Assembly (NCBI GenBank): GCA_944388955.1
Contig: CALXKJ010000002.1
Span: 62,001-126,000, forward strand
DNA from: an uncultured Spirochaetaceae bacterium
GTDB lineage: Bacteria > Spirochaetota > Spirochaetia > Sphaerochaetales > Sphaerochaetaceae
Length of the DNA stretch: 64,000 nucleotides
Direction of reading: 5' to 3'
Both the position numbers and the translations under genes were made by a program. A model generated the notes under the pieces. It made no database searches, was not told the origin of the DNA, and saw only the letters and a program-made list of their open reading frames with translations. Position 1 is the first letter of the stretch. Each line of letters begins with the position of its first letter. Below are positions 43,413-51,813 of the stretch, piece after piece.

Positions 43413-44012
43413 ATGGCAAATAAGATAATTACAATCGGAAGGCAGTTCGGATCGGGCGGAAGAGAGCTTGGAAGAAGGCTTGCGGAAGCGCTGCAGATTG
43501 CTTATTACGATAAGGAAATCCTTACTGAGATTTCAAAGAGGACGCAGCTTACAGAGGAATATGTCCACAATGTCGTAGAGCATCATCCGTATCCTCTTCT
43601 TCCTATAACAGTCGGTCATAGCCTCTATCCTGATATGGCATTCCAGCTCCAGCAATCCGTATATACCGAGCAGAGCAATATTATAAAGGAGATGGCCGCC
43701 GCTTCGGACTGCGTTATCGTTGGCCGCTGTGCTGACTATATCCTTCATGATATCCATCCATTCAGGATCTTCGTCTATGCTGATATGGAGTCCCGCATCG
43801 CAAGATGCCATGCCCGCGCACCTGAGGGTGAGCACCTGAGCGACAAGGAGCTGAAGCAGATGATCCAGAAAGTCGACAAGGGCAGGGCTAAATACTATGA
43901 GTTCTACACAGGCGAGAAGTGGGGAGACAAATCCTCATACGATCTCTGTATCAACACTTCGAATGTGGTCATAAAAGAGCTTGTCCCGCATCTTGCCGCA
44001 TTCCTTTCATAG
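43413..44012 (+). CDS. cytidylate-kinase-like family protein, copy A
   Basis: A 199-residue P-loop protein of the cytidylate-kinase-2 type. The N-terminus ITIGRQFGSGGRELGRRLAE carries a modified nucleotide loop. YYDKEIL, CVIVGRCADYIL and VDKGRAKYYEFYTGEKWG follow. It is a close paralogue of the protein at 45967. Such proteins are probably nucleotide or small-molecule kinases; the substrate is unproven. It starts after AGGAGG and stands just before the flavodiiron gene. Confidence 0.82.
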   Translation: MANKIITIGRQFGSGGRELGRRLAEALQIAYYDKEILTEISKRTQLTEEYVHNVVEHHPYPLLPITVGHSLYPDMAFQLQQSVYTEQSNIIKEMAAASDCVIVGRCADYILHDIHPFRIFVYADMESRIARCHARAPEGEHLSDKELKQMIQKVDKGRAKYYEFYTGEKWGDKSSYDLCINTSNVVIKELVPHLAAFLS

Positions 44013-44025
44013 CATGATGTCTGTC

Positions 44026-44046
44026 TCCTGCCTTTCTGGCAGGAGG
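44026..44046 (+). terminator. stem-loop after cytidylate-kinase-like copy A
   Basis: CTCCTGCC (44026-44033) pairs with GGCAGGAG (44039-44046) around TTTCT. The sequence after it, GCTTCCGCTCTTG, is not a proper U tract, so termination may be weak. Confidence 0.45.
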
Positions 44047-44103
44047 CTTCCGCTCTTGTCCTAAAGCTATGCATTGTTTATATTCTCAAGTGGAGATTTT
44101 GCA

Positions 44104-45309
44104 ATGCATAACATCAGAAAAATCACAGAAGACGTTATCTACGTTGGTGCAAGCGATCGTCGTCTTGCTCTTTTTGAGAATGTTTATCCGATTGAGAGGG
44201 GTGTGAGCTATAACTCCTATCTCGTCATCGATGAGAAGACTGTTCTTCTTGATACAGTAGATCATTCAGTTTCCCGCGAATTCTTAGATAATATCGAGTA
44301 TGCCCTTGACGGCAGGAAGCTTGACTATCTTATCGTGAATCATATGGAGCCTGATCATTGCTCTGTCATCGCAGAGCTTGTGCTCCGCTATCCTGAGCTT
44401 ACGATTGTAGGGAATGCGAAGACTGCACAGATGATCAAGCAGTTCTATACCTTCGATGTAGATAAGCACATGCATCTTGTAAAGGATGGGGATAGCCTTA
44501 CTACAGGTAAGCATACATTCGCATTTGTCTTTGCTCCGATGGTGCACTGGCCGGAGGTCATGGTTTCATTCGACACATCCAACGGATTCCTTTTCTCGGC
44601 GGATGCCTTTGGTACATTCGGTGCTCTTTCAGGCAACCTTTATGCAGATGAGCTTGAGTTCGACCGTGAGTGGCTTGATGACGCACGCCGTTATTATATA
44701 AATATCGTCGGCAAGTATGGTGTTCAGGTTATGAACACACTCAAGAAGGCTGCAGCTCTTCCTATAAAGATGATACTTCCTCTCCATGGACCGATCTGGA
44801 GAGAGAACATCTCATATTTCCTCGATAAATACACAACATGGGCATCTTATGTGCCAGAGGAAAAGGGACTTCTCTTCATCTATTCGACAATCTATGGCGA
44901 TACAGCGAATGCTGTTGATGCAATTGCTGCGATGGCTGCGGAGAAAGGAGTAAGGAATATCCACGTCTACGATGCCTCGAAGACCGACGTGTCCGTGCTT
45001 GTCTCTGAATGCTTCAGATACAGCACAATCGTATTCGCTTCTCCGACATATAATGCTGAGATATTCCCGAAGATGGAGATGCTTCTTACAGAGCTGAAGG
45101 CTCATGCATTCCAGAACAGGGATGTGGCAGTCATAGAGAATGGGACATGGGCAATCTCAGCTGGCAAGAAGATTTCCGAGATGCTTTCGTCAATGAAGGA
45201 TATAAGGATTATCGCACCGGTTCTGACGATTAAGTCCTCAATGAAGGATGAGCAGATTCCTGAAGCGGAAGCAATGGCTGAAGCTCTCTCTGAAAGCGTA
45301 AGAAGATAA
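44104..45309 (+). CDS. fprA: flavodiiron protein (A-type flavoprotein)
   Basis: A 401-residue flavodiiron protein that reduces oxygen (and possibly NO) to protect an anaerobe. The metallo-beta-lactamase-like domain has the diiron ligands NHMEPDH near residue 80, with a further His in VHWPE near 150 and ADAFG at 169. The C-terminal flavodoxin domain (about 255-400) starts LLFIYSTIYGDTANAVDAI. The ATG at 44104 follows GGAG; an upstream in-frame ATG adds 10 residues. No rubredoxin is encoded beside it. Confidence 0.93.
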   Translation: MHNIRKITEDVIYVGASDRRLALFENVYPIERGVSYNSYLVIDEKTVLLDTVDHSVSREFLDNIEYALDGRKLDYLIVNHMEPDHCSVIAELVLRYPELTIVGNAKTAQMIKQFYTFDVDKHMHLVKDGDSLTTGKHTFAFVFAPMVHWPEVMVSFDTSNGFLFSADAFGTFGALSGNLYADELEFDREWLDDARRYYINIVGKYGVQVMNTLKKAAALPIKMILPLHGPIWRENISYFLDKYTTWASYVPEEKGLLFIYSTIYGDTANAVDAIAAMAAEKGVRNIHVYDASKTDVSVLVSECFRYSTIVFASPTYNAEIFPKMEMLLTELKAHAFQNRDVAVIENGTWAISAGKKISEMLSSMKDIRIIAPVLTIKSSMKDEQIPEAEAMAEALSESVRR

Positions 45310-45315
45310 ATGACA

Positions 45316-45345
45316 GGCGAGGCTCAGGCCCCGCCTTATTTAATT
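45316..45345 (+). terminator. terminator between fprA and mntP
   Basis: GGCG-A-GGC pairs with GCC-C-CGCC (45316-45335), followed by TTATTTAATT. mntP starts only 20 bp later, so it may have its own promoter or depend on read-through. Confidence 0.6.
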
Positions 45346-45354
45346 AGGTTGGTT

Positions 45355-45915
45355 ATGGGTATAAGCAGTCTATTCGTGCTAGCCGTCGGGCTTAGCATGG
45401 ATGCTTTTGCAGTCGCGATATGCAAAGGCCTCGCGATAGGTCATCCCTCTCCGAAGGCCTCTATCGCTGCTGGTCTCTGGTTTGGAGTCTTTCAGGCTCT
45501 GATGCCTCTTATCGGGTATTTCATCGGAATACAGTTCACATCGCTCGTTAGCGCTTTCGACCATTGGATTGCCTTTGTGCTTCTTCTTGTCATCGGCGCT
45601 TCGATGATAAAGGAAGCATTCGGCAAGGATGAAGAGGAGACAGCTTCAATCGGTATCAGGACGATGTTCCCTCTTGCTGTCGCCACAAGCATCGATGCGC
45701 TTGCTTCTGGCATAGCCTTGGCAGCTGTTGATGGCAATATATTCATCGCTGTCTCATTCATTGGTCTTATAACATTTGCGCTTTCCGCATTCGGGGTGAG
45801 GCTAGGCGCCATCGCCGGAGCAAAATACAGCTCCAAGGCGGAGCTCTGCGGGGGAATCATACTGATTGCTATCGGTCTGAAGATACTGATTGAGCACATG
45901 ACAGAAGGCATCTGA
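45355..45915 (+). CDS. mntP: manganese efflux pump MntP
   Basis: A 186-residue membrane protein with about six helices that exports Mn2+. The two inverted halves carry the acidic motifs GLSMDAFAVAICKGL and ATSIDALASGIAL. The start at 45355 gives the standard N-terminus and length; an upstream in-frame ATG would add 15 residues encoded by the terminator stem. No manganese riboswitch fits the short upstream gap. It lies beside the flavodiiron gene, consistent with oxidative and metal stress. Confidence 0.9.
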   Translation: MGISSLFVLAVGLSMDAFAVAICKGLAIGHPSPKASIAAGLWFGVFQALMPLIGYFIGIQFTSLVSAFDHWIAFVLLLVIGASMIKEAFGKDEEETASIGIRTMFPLAVATSIDALASGIALAAVDGNIFIAVSFIGLITFALSAFGVRLGAIAGAKYSSKAELCGGIILIAIGLKILIEHMTEGI

Positions 45916-45966
45916 TTTTCCTAACATCTGGCTGAAAACATATTATAATCAGAGTAGGAGGAAGTA

Positions 45967-46608
45967 ATGGGCGAAAAGACAATCTATACTATTGGCAGAC
46001 AGTTCGGTTCGGGTGGAAGACAGGTTGGTAAGGCCCTTTCGGAGAAACTAGGTATTCCTTATTATGACAAGGAGCTTCTTGCTATGGCTGCGAAAGACAG
46101 CGGATTCTCGGAGGAGCTCTTTCATAATGCCGATGAGAAACCTGCTTCATCGCTTCTTTATTCGCTTGTCATGGGCAGTTATCCAATGTCGTCAGGCACT
46201 CTTGGCTTCAACGAAATGCCTCTCAATGACCAGCTTTTCCTGATTCAGTCGAATACTATCAGGAAAGTCGCGAAGAAAGGCTCCTGCATAATAATCGGAA
46301 GATGTGCGGATTACATTCTCAGAGGCAATCCAGATCTTATTTCCGTTTTTGTCCATGCGCCGCTTGAGGCAAGAGTAAGGCGGGCCATTGAATGCTATGA
46401 GATTCCTGCAGATAGGGCTGAGGATGTCTGTCTTAAGAATGATAAGAGCAGGGCTAACTTCTATAACTACTATTCAGACCAGAAGTGGGGTATGTGCCGT
46501 ACATACTCGCTCTCTCTCGATTCATCTCTTCTGGGTATCGACGGATGCGTTGATGAGATTATCCGCTTCATGGAGCTCGCTGAGAAGAACAGAGATCACA
46601 GAATATGA
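45967..46608 (+). CDS. cytidylate-kinase-like family protein, copy B
   Basis: A 213-residue paralogue of the protein at 43413, sharing IGRQFGSGGRQVGKAL, YYDKELL, CIIIGRCADYIL and KSRANFYNYYSDQKWG. It has a slightly longer C-terminus. It follows mntP by 51 bp and overlaps the YhcH gene by ATGA. The substrate is unknown. The spread of two copies around fprA-mntP suggests local duplication. Confidence 0.82.
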   Translation: MGEKTIYTIGRQFGSGGRQVGKALSEKLGIPYYDKELLAMAAKDSGFSEELFHNADEKPASSLLYSLVMGSYPMSSGTLGFNEMPLNDQLFLIQSNTIRKVAKKGSCIIIGRCADYILRGNPDLISVFVHAPLEARVRRAIECYEIPADRAEDVCLKNDKSRANFYNYYSDQKWGMCRTYSLSLDSSLLGIDGCVDEIIRFMELAEKNRDHRI

Positions 46609-46982
46609 TAATCTTCGATACGCTTGACGAGCTTGAGAGTTATCAGGGGGCGGTTCCGTCTATTTCCACGGTTATCGGGATAATGGACCGCTCTCTTCCC
46701 TATGAGCAGGGGCCGGGGCTCTATGACACGCCTGAGAAAAGCGATGTCAGATATATCGTTGATGAGAATCTCTCATCGGATAAAGGCTTTGAGGCTGAGC
46801 ATCATATAGGAAAGATGGTGATGGAAATCGTACTGGAAGGCGATGAGATTATCTCAGTCTCCGGCTCTGTCTTCAGAATGGAGACTGGACGTTTTCTTAT
46901 CTATAGCGGTGATGAAACAGTGAAGCGTGGATTATGCTATACGCTTCCTCAGCATTTCAAAGCTGTGAGGTTCATATTCTAG
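46605..46982 (+). CDS. YhcH/YjgK/YiaL-family protein
   Basis: A 125-residue cupin-like protein of the family that includes the EbgC beta-galactosidase subunit and sialic-acid anomerase. Conserved parts are RYIVDE, the metal-region EAEHHIGKMVMEIVLEGDE and the C-terminal YTLPQHFKAVRF. A role as a sugar anomerase is inferred. It starts inside the stop of the previous gene (ATGA) and is followed by a strong terminator. Confidence 0.75.
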   Translation: MIIFDTLDELESYQGAVPSISTVIGIMDRSLPYEQGPGLYDTPEKSDVRYIVDENLSSDKGFEAEHHIGKMVMEIVLEGDEIISVSGSVFRMETGRFLIYSGDETVKRGLCYTLPQHFKAVRFIF

Positions 46983-46989
46983 CAAATAG

Positions 46990-47012
46990 AAAACCGCCCG
47001 GAGGCGGTTTTC
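46990..47012. terminator. bidirectional intrinsic terminator
   Basis: AAAACCGCC (46990-46998) and GGCGGTTTT (47003-47011) form a symmetrical stem with loop CGGA and A/T runs on both sides. It serves the YhcH gene (plus) and the convergent FKBP gene (minus). Confidence 0.92.
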
Positions 47013-47020
47013 CATTGCAA

Positions 47021-48319
47021 TCATTCTGCTTCTTCCTGAACGATTGAATTCAATGTTATATCGAAAACAAGAAGGGAATTCGGCTCGATTGTCTGCGTTC
47101 CGCCTTCTCCGTAGCCAAGCTCTGGCGGGATGTATGCCCTTACTGAGTCTCCGACAGTCATATGCGTCACAGCTTCAGTGAATCCCGGGATAAGCGTCTG
47201 CAGGTTGAAGTCAACGCCGCTTCCCTGATCCATCACAGTACCATCCATGAGCGTGAGAGTGTAGTCGACATTCACAGTATCATCGGAAGCCGGTGACGCG
47301 CTTTCCGTGGTGTCATCGAGGATGAATTCAAGCTGTACGCCGCTATCGAGTACAACGATGCCTTCGCGCTGGGCATTATCATTGAGGAAATTCTCAGCTT
47401 CCTGCTTATTTGTCTCTGAAAGCTCTCTTATGTACTCATCATACTTCTGCTGCATCTCGAGAATATACGCATCGATTGCAGCATTCATCTCCTCTGTTGT
47501 GAGTATAGGATCTGCGTCAAAAATCGCAGTGAGAAGACCTGCCGCGAAATCCTCACCGATGACTTCTATTCCGCCATACATGAGGTTGAGGACAGTGAAG
47601 TATCCATATGAATAAGCGAATCTGTCTTCAAGCGATTCCGGAGCTGGAAGTGCCATTATCGAATCGGTATCAGTTATGATCTCACCATAATCTGTAGGCA
47701 GATTCTTGCTGAAAACCTCTGTCATGAATTCATCAAGCGATGCTGACATGATGTCGATAGCGATAAGAGGAGCTGTTTCCTGAAGATTCGCAGCATCGAT
47801 TACACCGCGTGCGAAATAACCAGCTCTAGGATAGAGATTCTGCAGCATCAGGGATTTCATCGTCAGATAGCCATATGAATAGTTGAAAGCGGATGCAGTG
47901 TCAGATGTGTCTACATTTCCTATCTGGATGACTATTCCGGGCATCTTCGCGGGAGTCCCTGTCTCTGGAGCAATCAGGCCAGCTTCAACTGCTGGAGTTG
48001 CGTTGCGTATAGCAGTTGCCGGAATCTGCGGCGGAAGTGACATCGTCATTATGCCGCTATCCTTGACGAGGATGTAATCACCATCACTGATATCAGAAAG
48101 CGCATATCCTTCCTCAGTTGCGGTTGTCCCCTCGGAGGCAAGATAGATAGCGGTCTCTCCGTTTCTCACCGTCTCAATCCTGTATGTACCGTCTTCAGAT
48201 ACTGTGACAGCTGTCACTTTGCAGAGCATTTCATCTGCAGCAGGCTCCTTCACGCCCTGGGCCGCAAGCAGCACGCTGGAAACAAGGAGTACAGCTGCAA
48301 GAGAGAAAAATCTTCTCAT
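47021..48319 (-). CDS. exported FKBP-type peptidyl-prolyl isomerase with duplicated N-terminal domain
   Basis: A 432-residue exported isomerase. The signal peptide ends LLAAQGVKEP without a lipoprotein cysteine. An N-terminal beta-rich domain (about 30-100) is followed by two copies of the FKBP dimerisation domain, seen as FNYSYGYLTMKSLM near 150 and FAYSYGYFTVLNLM near 240. The catalytic FKBP domain covers about 345-425 (DGTVMDQGSGVDF, LIPGFTEAV, YIPPELGYGEGG). It should assist folding of envelope proteins. A good ribosome site precedes the ATG. Confidence 0.88.
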   Translation of the reverse strand: MRRFFSLAAVLLVSSVLLAAQGVKEPAADEMLCKVTAVTVSEDGTYRIETVRNGETAIYLASEGTTATEEGYALSDISDGDYILVKDSGIMTMSLPPQIPATAIRNATPAVEAGLIAPETGTPAKMPGIVIQIGNVDTSDTASAFNYSYGYLTMKSLMLQNLYPRAGYFARGVIDAANLQETAPLIAIDIMSASLDEFMTEVFSKNLPTDYGEIITDTDSIMALPAPESLEDRFAYSYGYFTVLNLMYGGIEVIGEDFAAGLLTAIFDADPILTTEEMNAAIDAYILEMQQKYDEYIRELSETNKQEAENFLNDNAQREGIVVLDSGVQLEFILDDTTESASPASDDTVNVDYTLTLMDGTVMDQGSGVDFNLQTLIPGFTEAVTHMTVGDSVRAYIPPELGYGEGGTQTIEPNSLLVFDITLNSIVQEEAE

Positions 48320-48403
48320 ATTATCCTTCCTTTGTATTTAAAATGTAGCTTTTAGCCAGAAGGCGGTCAATCTTGGCTGATGGAGTTTCTGTGGATATGA
48401 TGC

Positions 48404-48418
48404 TACACTCGTTTCATG
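48404..48418 (+). promoter_or_regulatory. leaderless -10 box of the deaminase gene
   Basis: TACACT (48404-48409) ends 6 nt before the ATG at 48416. No ribosome site is present, and the -35 is weak. Confidence 0.45.
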
Positions 48419-48898
48419 AACGAGACAGATTATAGACTTCTGAGACGGTGCGTGGAGATTGCACATGAATCGATGGAGAAGGGCAATCATCCATTCGGAG
48501 CTCTCCTTGCTGACGAGAATGGGAATATACTTCTTGAGCAAGGCAATGAATTCACTGAAGGCGGCAGCGCATACCACGCAGAGACGCTTCTTCTCTTGAA
48601 AGCCGCGAAGCTTTACACTCCTGAGTTTCTCTCAAAGTGCACACTGTATTCCAACTTCGAGCCTTGCTGTATGTGCACAGGCGCTCTTTACTGGACGAAT
48701 ACAGGCCGTCTCGTTTTCGGCGCGACTGAGAAGGATCTCCTGCGCTTCACGGGGGATAATGAGGAAAATCCCACATTCTCCCTTTCCTCCAGAGAAGTAG
48801 TTTCACATGGTCAGAAGAATATAATCATAGAGGGACCTGTCGATGATGAAGCGCTTCTTGAGGAAATCTGCCGCGACCATATAGATTTCTGGTCATAA
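48416..48898 (+). CDS. CMP/dCMP-deaminase-fold nucleobase or nucleoside deaminase
   Basis: A 160-residue zinc deaminase. The active site is complete: YHAETLLL holds the zinc His and catalytic Glu, and EPCCMCTGA holds the two zinc cysteines. HPFGALLAD near the N-terminus matches guanine/tRNA-adenosine deaminase relatives. It is followed after 3 bp by mtnA and then mtnP, so a role in methylthioadenosine or purine salvage is suggested. The substrate (guanine, adenine derivative or cytosine) cannot be fixed. Confidence 0.85.
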   Translation: MNETDYRLLRRCVEIAHESMEKGNHPFGALLADENGNILLEQGNEFTEGGSAYHAETLLLLKAAKLYTPEFLSKCTLYSNFEPCCMCTGALYWTNTGRLVFGATEKDLLRFTGDNEENPTFSLSSREVVSHGQKNIIIEGPVDDEALLEEICRDHIDFWS

Positions 48899-48901
48899 TC
48901 G

Positions 48902-49867
48902 ATGGAAAATCTTCTTCCCTCGATTCTCAGGCATGAGAATATTTCGCGTATCGCAGATGGCGGGGTATACATAACTGACAGAAGAGCTCTTCCCTTTGAG
49001 AAGAAAGAAGTCTTCTGTCCATCCTGGCGCGAGTGCGTGTCTGCTATCAAGGAAATGGTGACTCAGGGCGGTGGCCCGCTTGAAGTCGCGCTGAATGCAG
49101 TTCTTATCACGTCGGAAACCCATCCGGATGAGCTTGAGCATGCGGTGAGGGCGCTTTCTGAGGCAAGGCCAACGAACACGACAATGAAGAGGGAAATCAC
49201 GGGGATTCTCAAGCGCTATAGAGCCGGAGAGGACATGAAGACGCTTGTCGGGGAGGTCTTTCTCCGCTATGACAGGGCTTATGACGCAATGAGTGATATC
49301 GGGGAGAGCCTTATCCGTGACGGGGATGGTATTCTCACACGCTGTTTTCCTGAGCACTCATTCATGTTATCCGTGGCGAAAGCAATGAAAAATGGCAAGC
49401 GTATACGTGTTTACGTGCCTGAGACTAGGCCGTACCTTCAAGGCGCTCATCTTACGGAGCCATGCCTGAGGGAAATCGGGGCGGAATGCTATCTCATAAC
49501 CGATGCGATGAATGCCCATTTCATGCAAAGCGGTGACATATCGCTATACCTGACGGCCTCCGACCTTGCCTTCAGCAATGCTCTTGTCGTGAATAAGACA
49601 GGAACGCTCTCGGATGCGATACTATCCCGGCATTTTGGTATCCCATATTATGCGTTTTCGGTAAATCCCTCGCCAGATGATGAGATTCCCGTGATAGAAT
49701 ACAGGGAAGGAGAGGATCTTAAGCATGTGGGAGGCTGTGCGATAGCAGCTTCCGAAGCTAAAGCGCTGTATCCGTGTTTTGACGTAATCAGTCCGGACTT
49801 CGTTTCCGGAGTAGTGCATCCGGAGGGTATTTATGAAGGCAATAATCGCTGGAACAGGCATAGATAA
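48902..49867 (+). CDS. mtnA: methylthioribose-1-phosphate isomerase-like protein
   Basis: A 321-residue member of the MtnA/eIF2B-alpha family, which isomerises methylthioribose-1-phosphate to the ribulose form. RPYLQGAHLTEPCLREIG and VVNKTGTLSDAI match the family. The catalytic cysteine region is ILTRCFPEH instead of the usual ILTHCN-type sequence, and the catalytic aspartate region is TASDLAFSNAL. Cys and Asp are kept, but the surroundings diverge, so a related ribose-1-phosphate isomerase activity is possible. mtnP overlaps its end by 35 bp. Confidence 0.72.
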   Translation: MENLLPSILRHENISRIADGGVYITDRRALPFEKKEVFCPSWRECVSAIKEMVTQGGGPLEVALNAVLITSETHPDELEHAVRALSEARPTNTTMKREITGILKRYRAGEDMKTLVGEVFLRYDRAYDAMSDIGESLIRDGDGILTRCFPEHSFMLSVAKAMKNGKRIRVYVPETRPYLQGAHLTEPCLREIGAECYLITDAMNAHFMQSGDISLYLTASDLAFSNALVVNKTGTLSDAILSRHFGIPYYAFSVNPSPDDEIPVIEYREGEDLKHVGGCAIAASEAKALYPCFDVISPDFVSGVVHPEGIYEGNNRWNRHR

Positions 49868-50546
49868 GGATAAGAGATTCTACAGCAGCATGAAGGCAAT
49901 CGAAACGCCGTTCGGCTCAGTGGAATACGCCCAGATTGATGGGATTATCTATCTTCCACGGCACTGTCCGGGACACACGCTTCTTCCCCATATGATCAAT
50001 TACAGGGCTAATGTCAAAGCACTGGAGATGCTTGGGGTTGATGAAGTCATAACAGTCTATGCTGTCGGCTCGATCACGAGGCGCCTTTCCCCTGGCCGTA
50101 TCGGGCTTGTCCGTGATTTCATAGACTTTACGTCAGGCAGGAAGAATACCTTTTCCGATACTGATTCATCGATACGCCATACACCTTTTGTCTCTCCTTT
50201 TGATTTCCCTCTGATGGAGAGAGTCGCGAGGGCGGCATCAGATCTATCCATTCCCATCTCGTATAATAAGATTGTCTATATCACGACGAACGGTCCACGG
50301 CTTGAGACACCTGCCGAGATTGAGGCGTTCAGGATTCTCGGAGCGGATGTCGTCGGCATGACACTTGCAACGGAGGCTGCGCTTATACACGAGCTTGGAA
50401 TAAAGAATGCGTCTCTCGCGTATTCAATAAACTGGGCTGCGGGGCTTGATGCTGAAGGCTTCTCATTCCTTGAAGATGAGTCAATAGAGCGTATCGCCAG
50501 AACTATTATGGATATTGCAATCAAAGCTCTGGAGTCGTCAATCTGA
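49833..50546 (+). CDS. mtnP: methylthioadenosine phosphorylase / purine nucleoside phosphorylase family
   Basis: A 237-residue nucleoside phosphorylase. LPRHCPGHTLLPHMINYRAN matches the phosphate-binding region of MTAPs, followed by NGPRLETPAEI and the base and ribose pocket GADVVGMTLATEAALI. It would cleave methylthioadenosine to adenine and methylthioribose-1-phosphate, the substrate of the enzyme encoded just upstream. The start follows GGAGG inside mtnA. It is slightly shorter than usual. Confidence 0.85.
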   Translation: MKAIIAGTGIDKDKRFYSSMKAIETPFGSVEYAQIDGIIYLPRHCPGHTLLPHMINYRANVKALEMLGVDEVITVYAVGSITRRLSPGRIGLVRDFIDFTSGRKNTFSDTDSSIRHTPFVSPFDFPLMERVARAASDLSIPISYNKIVYITTNGPRLETPAEIEAFRILGADVVGMTLATEAALIHELGIKNASLAYSINWAAGLDAEGFSFLEDESIERIARTIMDIAIKALESSI

Positions 50547-50575
50547 AACATTCTATTATTATGTGCTTCCTCAGT

Positions 50576-50616
50576 TGCCCCGCATAAAGGCAATAGATTA
50601 GAATCAGTACGTTATG
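50576..50616 (+). promoter_or_regulatory. promoter of the acyltransferase operon
   Basis: TTGCCC (50576-50581), a 17-bp spacer and TAGAAT (50599-50604) precede the ATG at 50614 by 9 nt. The leader would be only 2-3 nt. No ribosome site is present. Confidence 0.55.
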
Positions 50617-51813
50617 AGGAATGCTTTAACTCCAGCTTTCCGCTTCCTGAAGCTTACATATGGGACATATCTTCGTCATAAGTACCATATGCAAGGCATA
50701 GGATTCGAGAAAGTATTACCATATGATGGTCCTGCGATTGTCTTCGGCAATCACACGCACACCCTGGATCCTTTTTTCATATCTGCGTTTTATCCATATA
50801 CAATCAGATGGGTTGCTGGAAGCTATCTTTTCAAGATGAAGGGCGTCAGCTTCCTTCTGCGTCATCTCGTGCGTGCCATACCGAAAATCCAGGGCAGAAG
50901 CGATCTTGAGACGATAAGAAGCATCTCGGCCGCGCTGAAGGATAACGACATCGTGGGGCTTTTCCCTGAAGGCACAAGAAGCTGGGATGGGGAGATGATG
51001 GATATAACGAAAGCTACCGCGAAGCTTGTACGCATCTTCCGCGTTCCTGTTGTCTTCGTGCATATTGAAGGCGGATTCCTGAATAAACCGAGATGGAGCG
51101 ATAAAGAGCGTAAAGGCGGAAGCGTGACAGTCCGTGTTGTAGATATAATGACACCTGAGGAGATTGCTTCCATGTCGCTTCCCGAGATTACGGCGAAAGT
51201 TGAGAAGAATCTCTCTTTCAGTACCGACAGCTGGGAAGAGGCAGCGAAGATACCTTATCGCTCAGATAGGCTCGCGGAGAAAGCAGAGCGTCTTTTCTAT
51301 ATCTGTCCGTCCTGCCACAGTGTCTCTACAATAGAAAGCCATGGCTGCAATCTTTCGTGCCGCCGCTGCTCATTTACAGCACAGCTTGACGAGTATGGAC
51401 GTCTTCACACATCAGATGACAGATTCACGAAGCTTTCAGAATGGCACAGCTGGGAAACGGAAGAGCTGGAAGCAATGTATGACAGAAGCGGGAATGAGGC
51501 GCTCTTTTCAGATCATTGCATCCTTTTCCAGACTCCGGGTAAACGTAAGCTTGAGACTGTCTCGACTTCGTTCAGCGTGAGCGCGACGAGCACGGAGCTT
51601 GTGTTCTCTTTTCCGAAACGCGAGAACATAAGAGGAGTTTTCACAGATACACTGCGTTTCCCGATTTCATCGATTGAATCGATGGTTATAAACGCTAAGC
51701 AGACTATTGAGTTCTATGCAGATGGCAAGCAATACCGCTTCCGTGTGGATGAGAACAGATCACCTTTGAAATATCAGGAGCTCTGGCAGATTGTCAGGGA
51801 GAGGAGTATTTGA
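50614..51813 (+). CDS. PlsC-type acyltransferase with added zinc ribbon
   Basis: A 399-residue protein. Residues 1-205 form a 1-acylglycerol-3-phosphate acyltransferase domain with the catalytic NHTHTLD (46-52, the HX4D motif) and the phosphate-binding FPEGTRS near 118. A four-cysteine zinc ribbon (CPSC then CRRC, about 231-253) and a C-terminal domain of about 130 residues follow, which ordinary PlsC lacks. It probably acylates lysophosphatidate or a related lipid at the membrane; the extra domains may regulate it. The symporter gene overlaps by one base. Confidence 0.85.
   Translation: MRNALTPAFRFLKLTYGTYLRHKYHMQGIGFEKVLPYDGPAIVFGNHTHTLDPFFISAFYPYTIRWVAGSYLFKMKGVSFLLRHLVRAIPKIQGRSDLETIRSISAALKDNDIVGLFPEGTRSWDGEMMDITKATAKLVRIFRVPVVFVHIEGGFLNKPRWSDKERKGGSVTVRVVDIMTPEEIASMSLPEITAKVEKNLSFSTDSWEEAAKIPYRSDRLAEKAERLFYICPSCHSVSTIESHGCNLSCRRCSFTAQLDEYGRLHTSDDRFTKLSEWHSWETEELEAMYDRSGNEALFSDHCILFQTPGKRKLETVSTSFSVSATSTELVFSFPKRENIRGVFTDTLRFPISSIESMVINAKQTIEFYADGKQYRFRVDENRSPLKYQELWQIVRERSI

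Noticed and set aside
42574-43419. A 281-codon open frame antisense to rhaD
   Set aside because: It lies wholly opposite a well-conserved aldolase gene, has no ribosome site, and its protein is rich in Cys and Arg, as expected from reading such genes backwards.
45310-45354. Manganese (yybP-ykoY) riboswitch before mntP
   Set aside because: Only 45 bases separate mntP from fprA and they are filled by a terminator stem; the riboswitch cannot fit.
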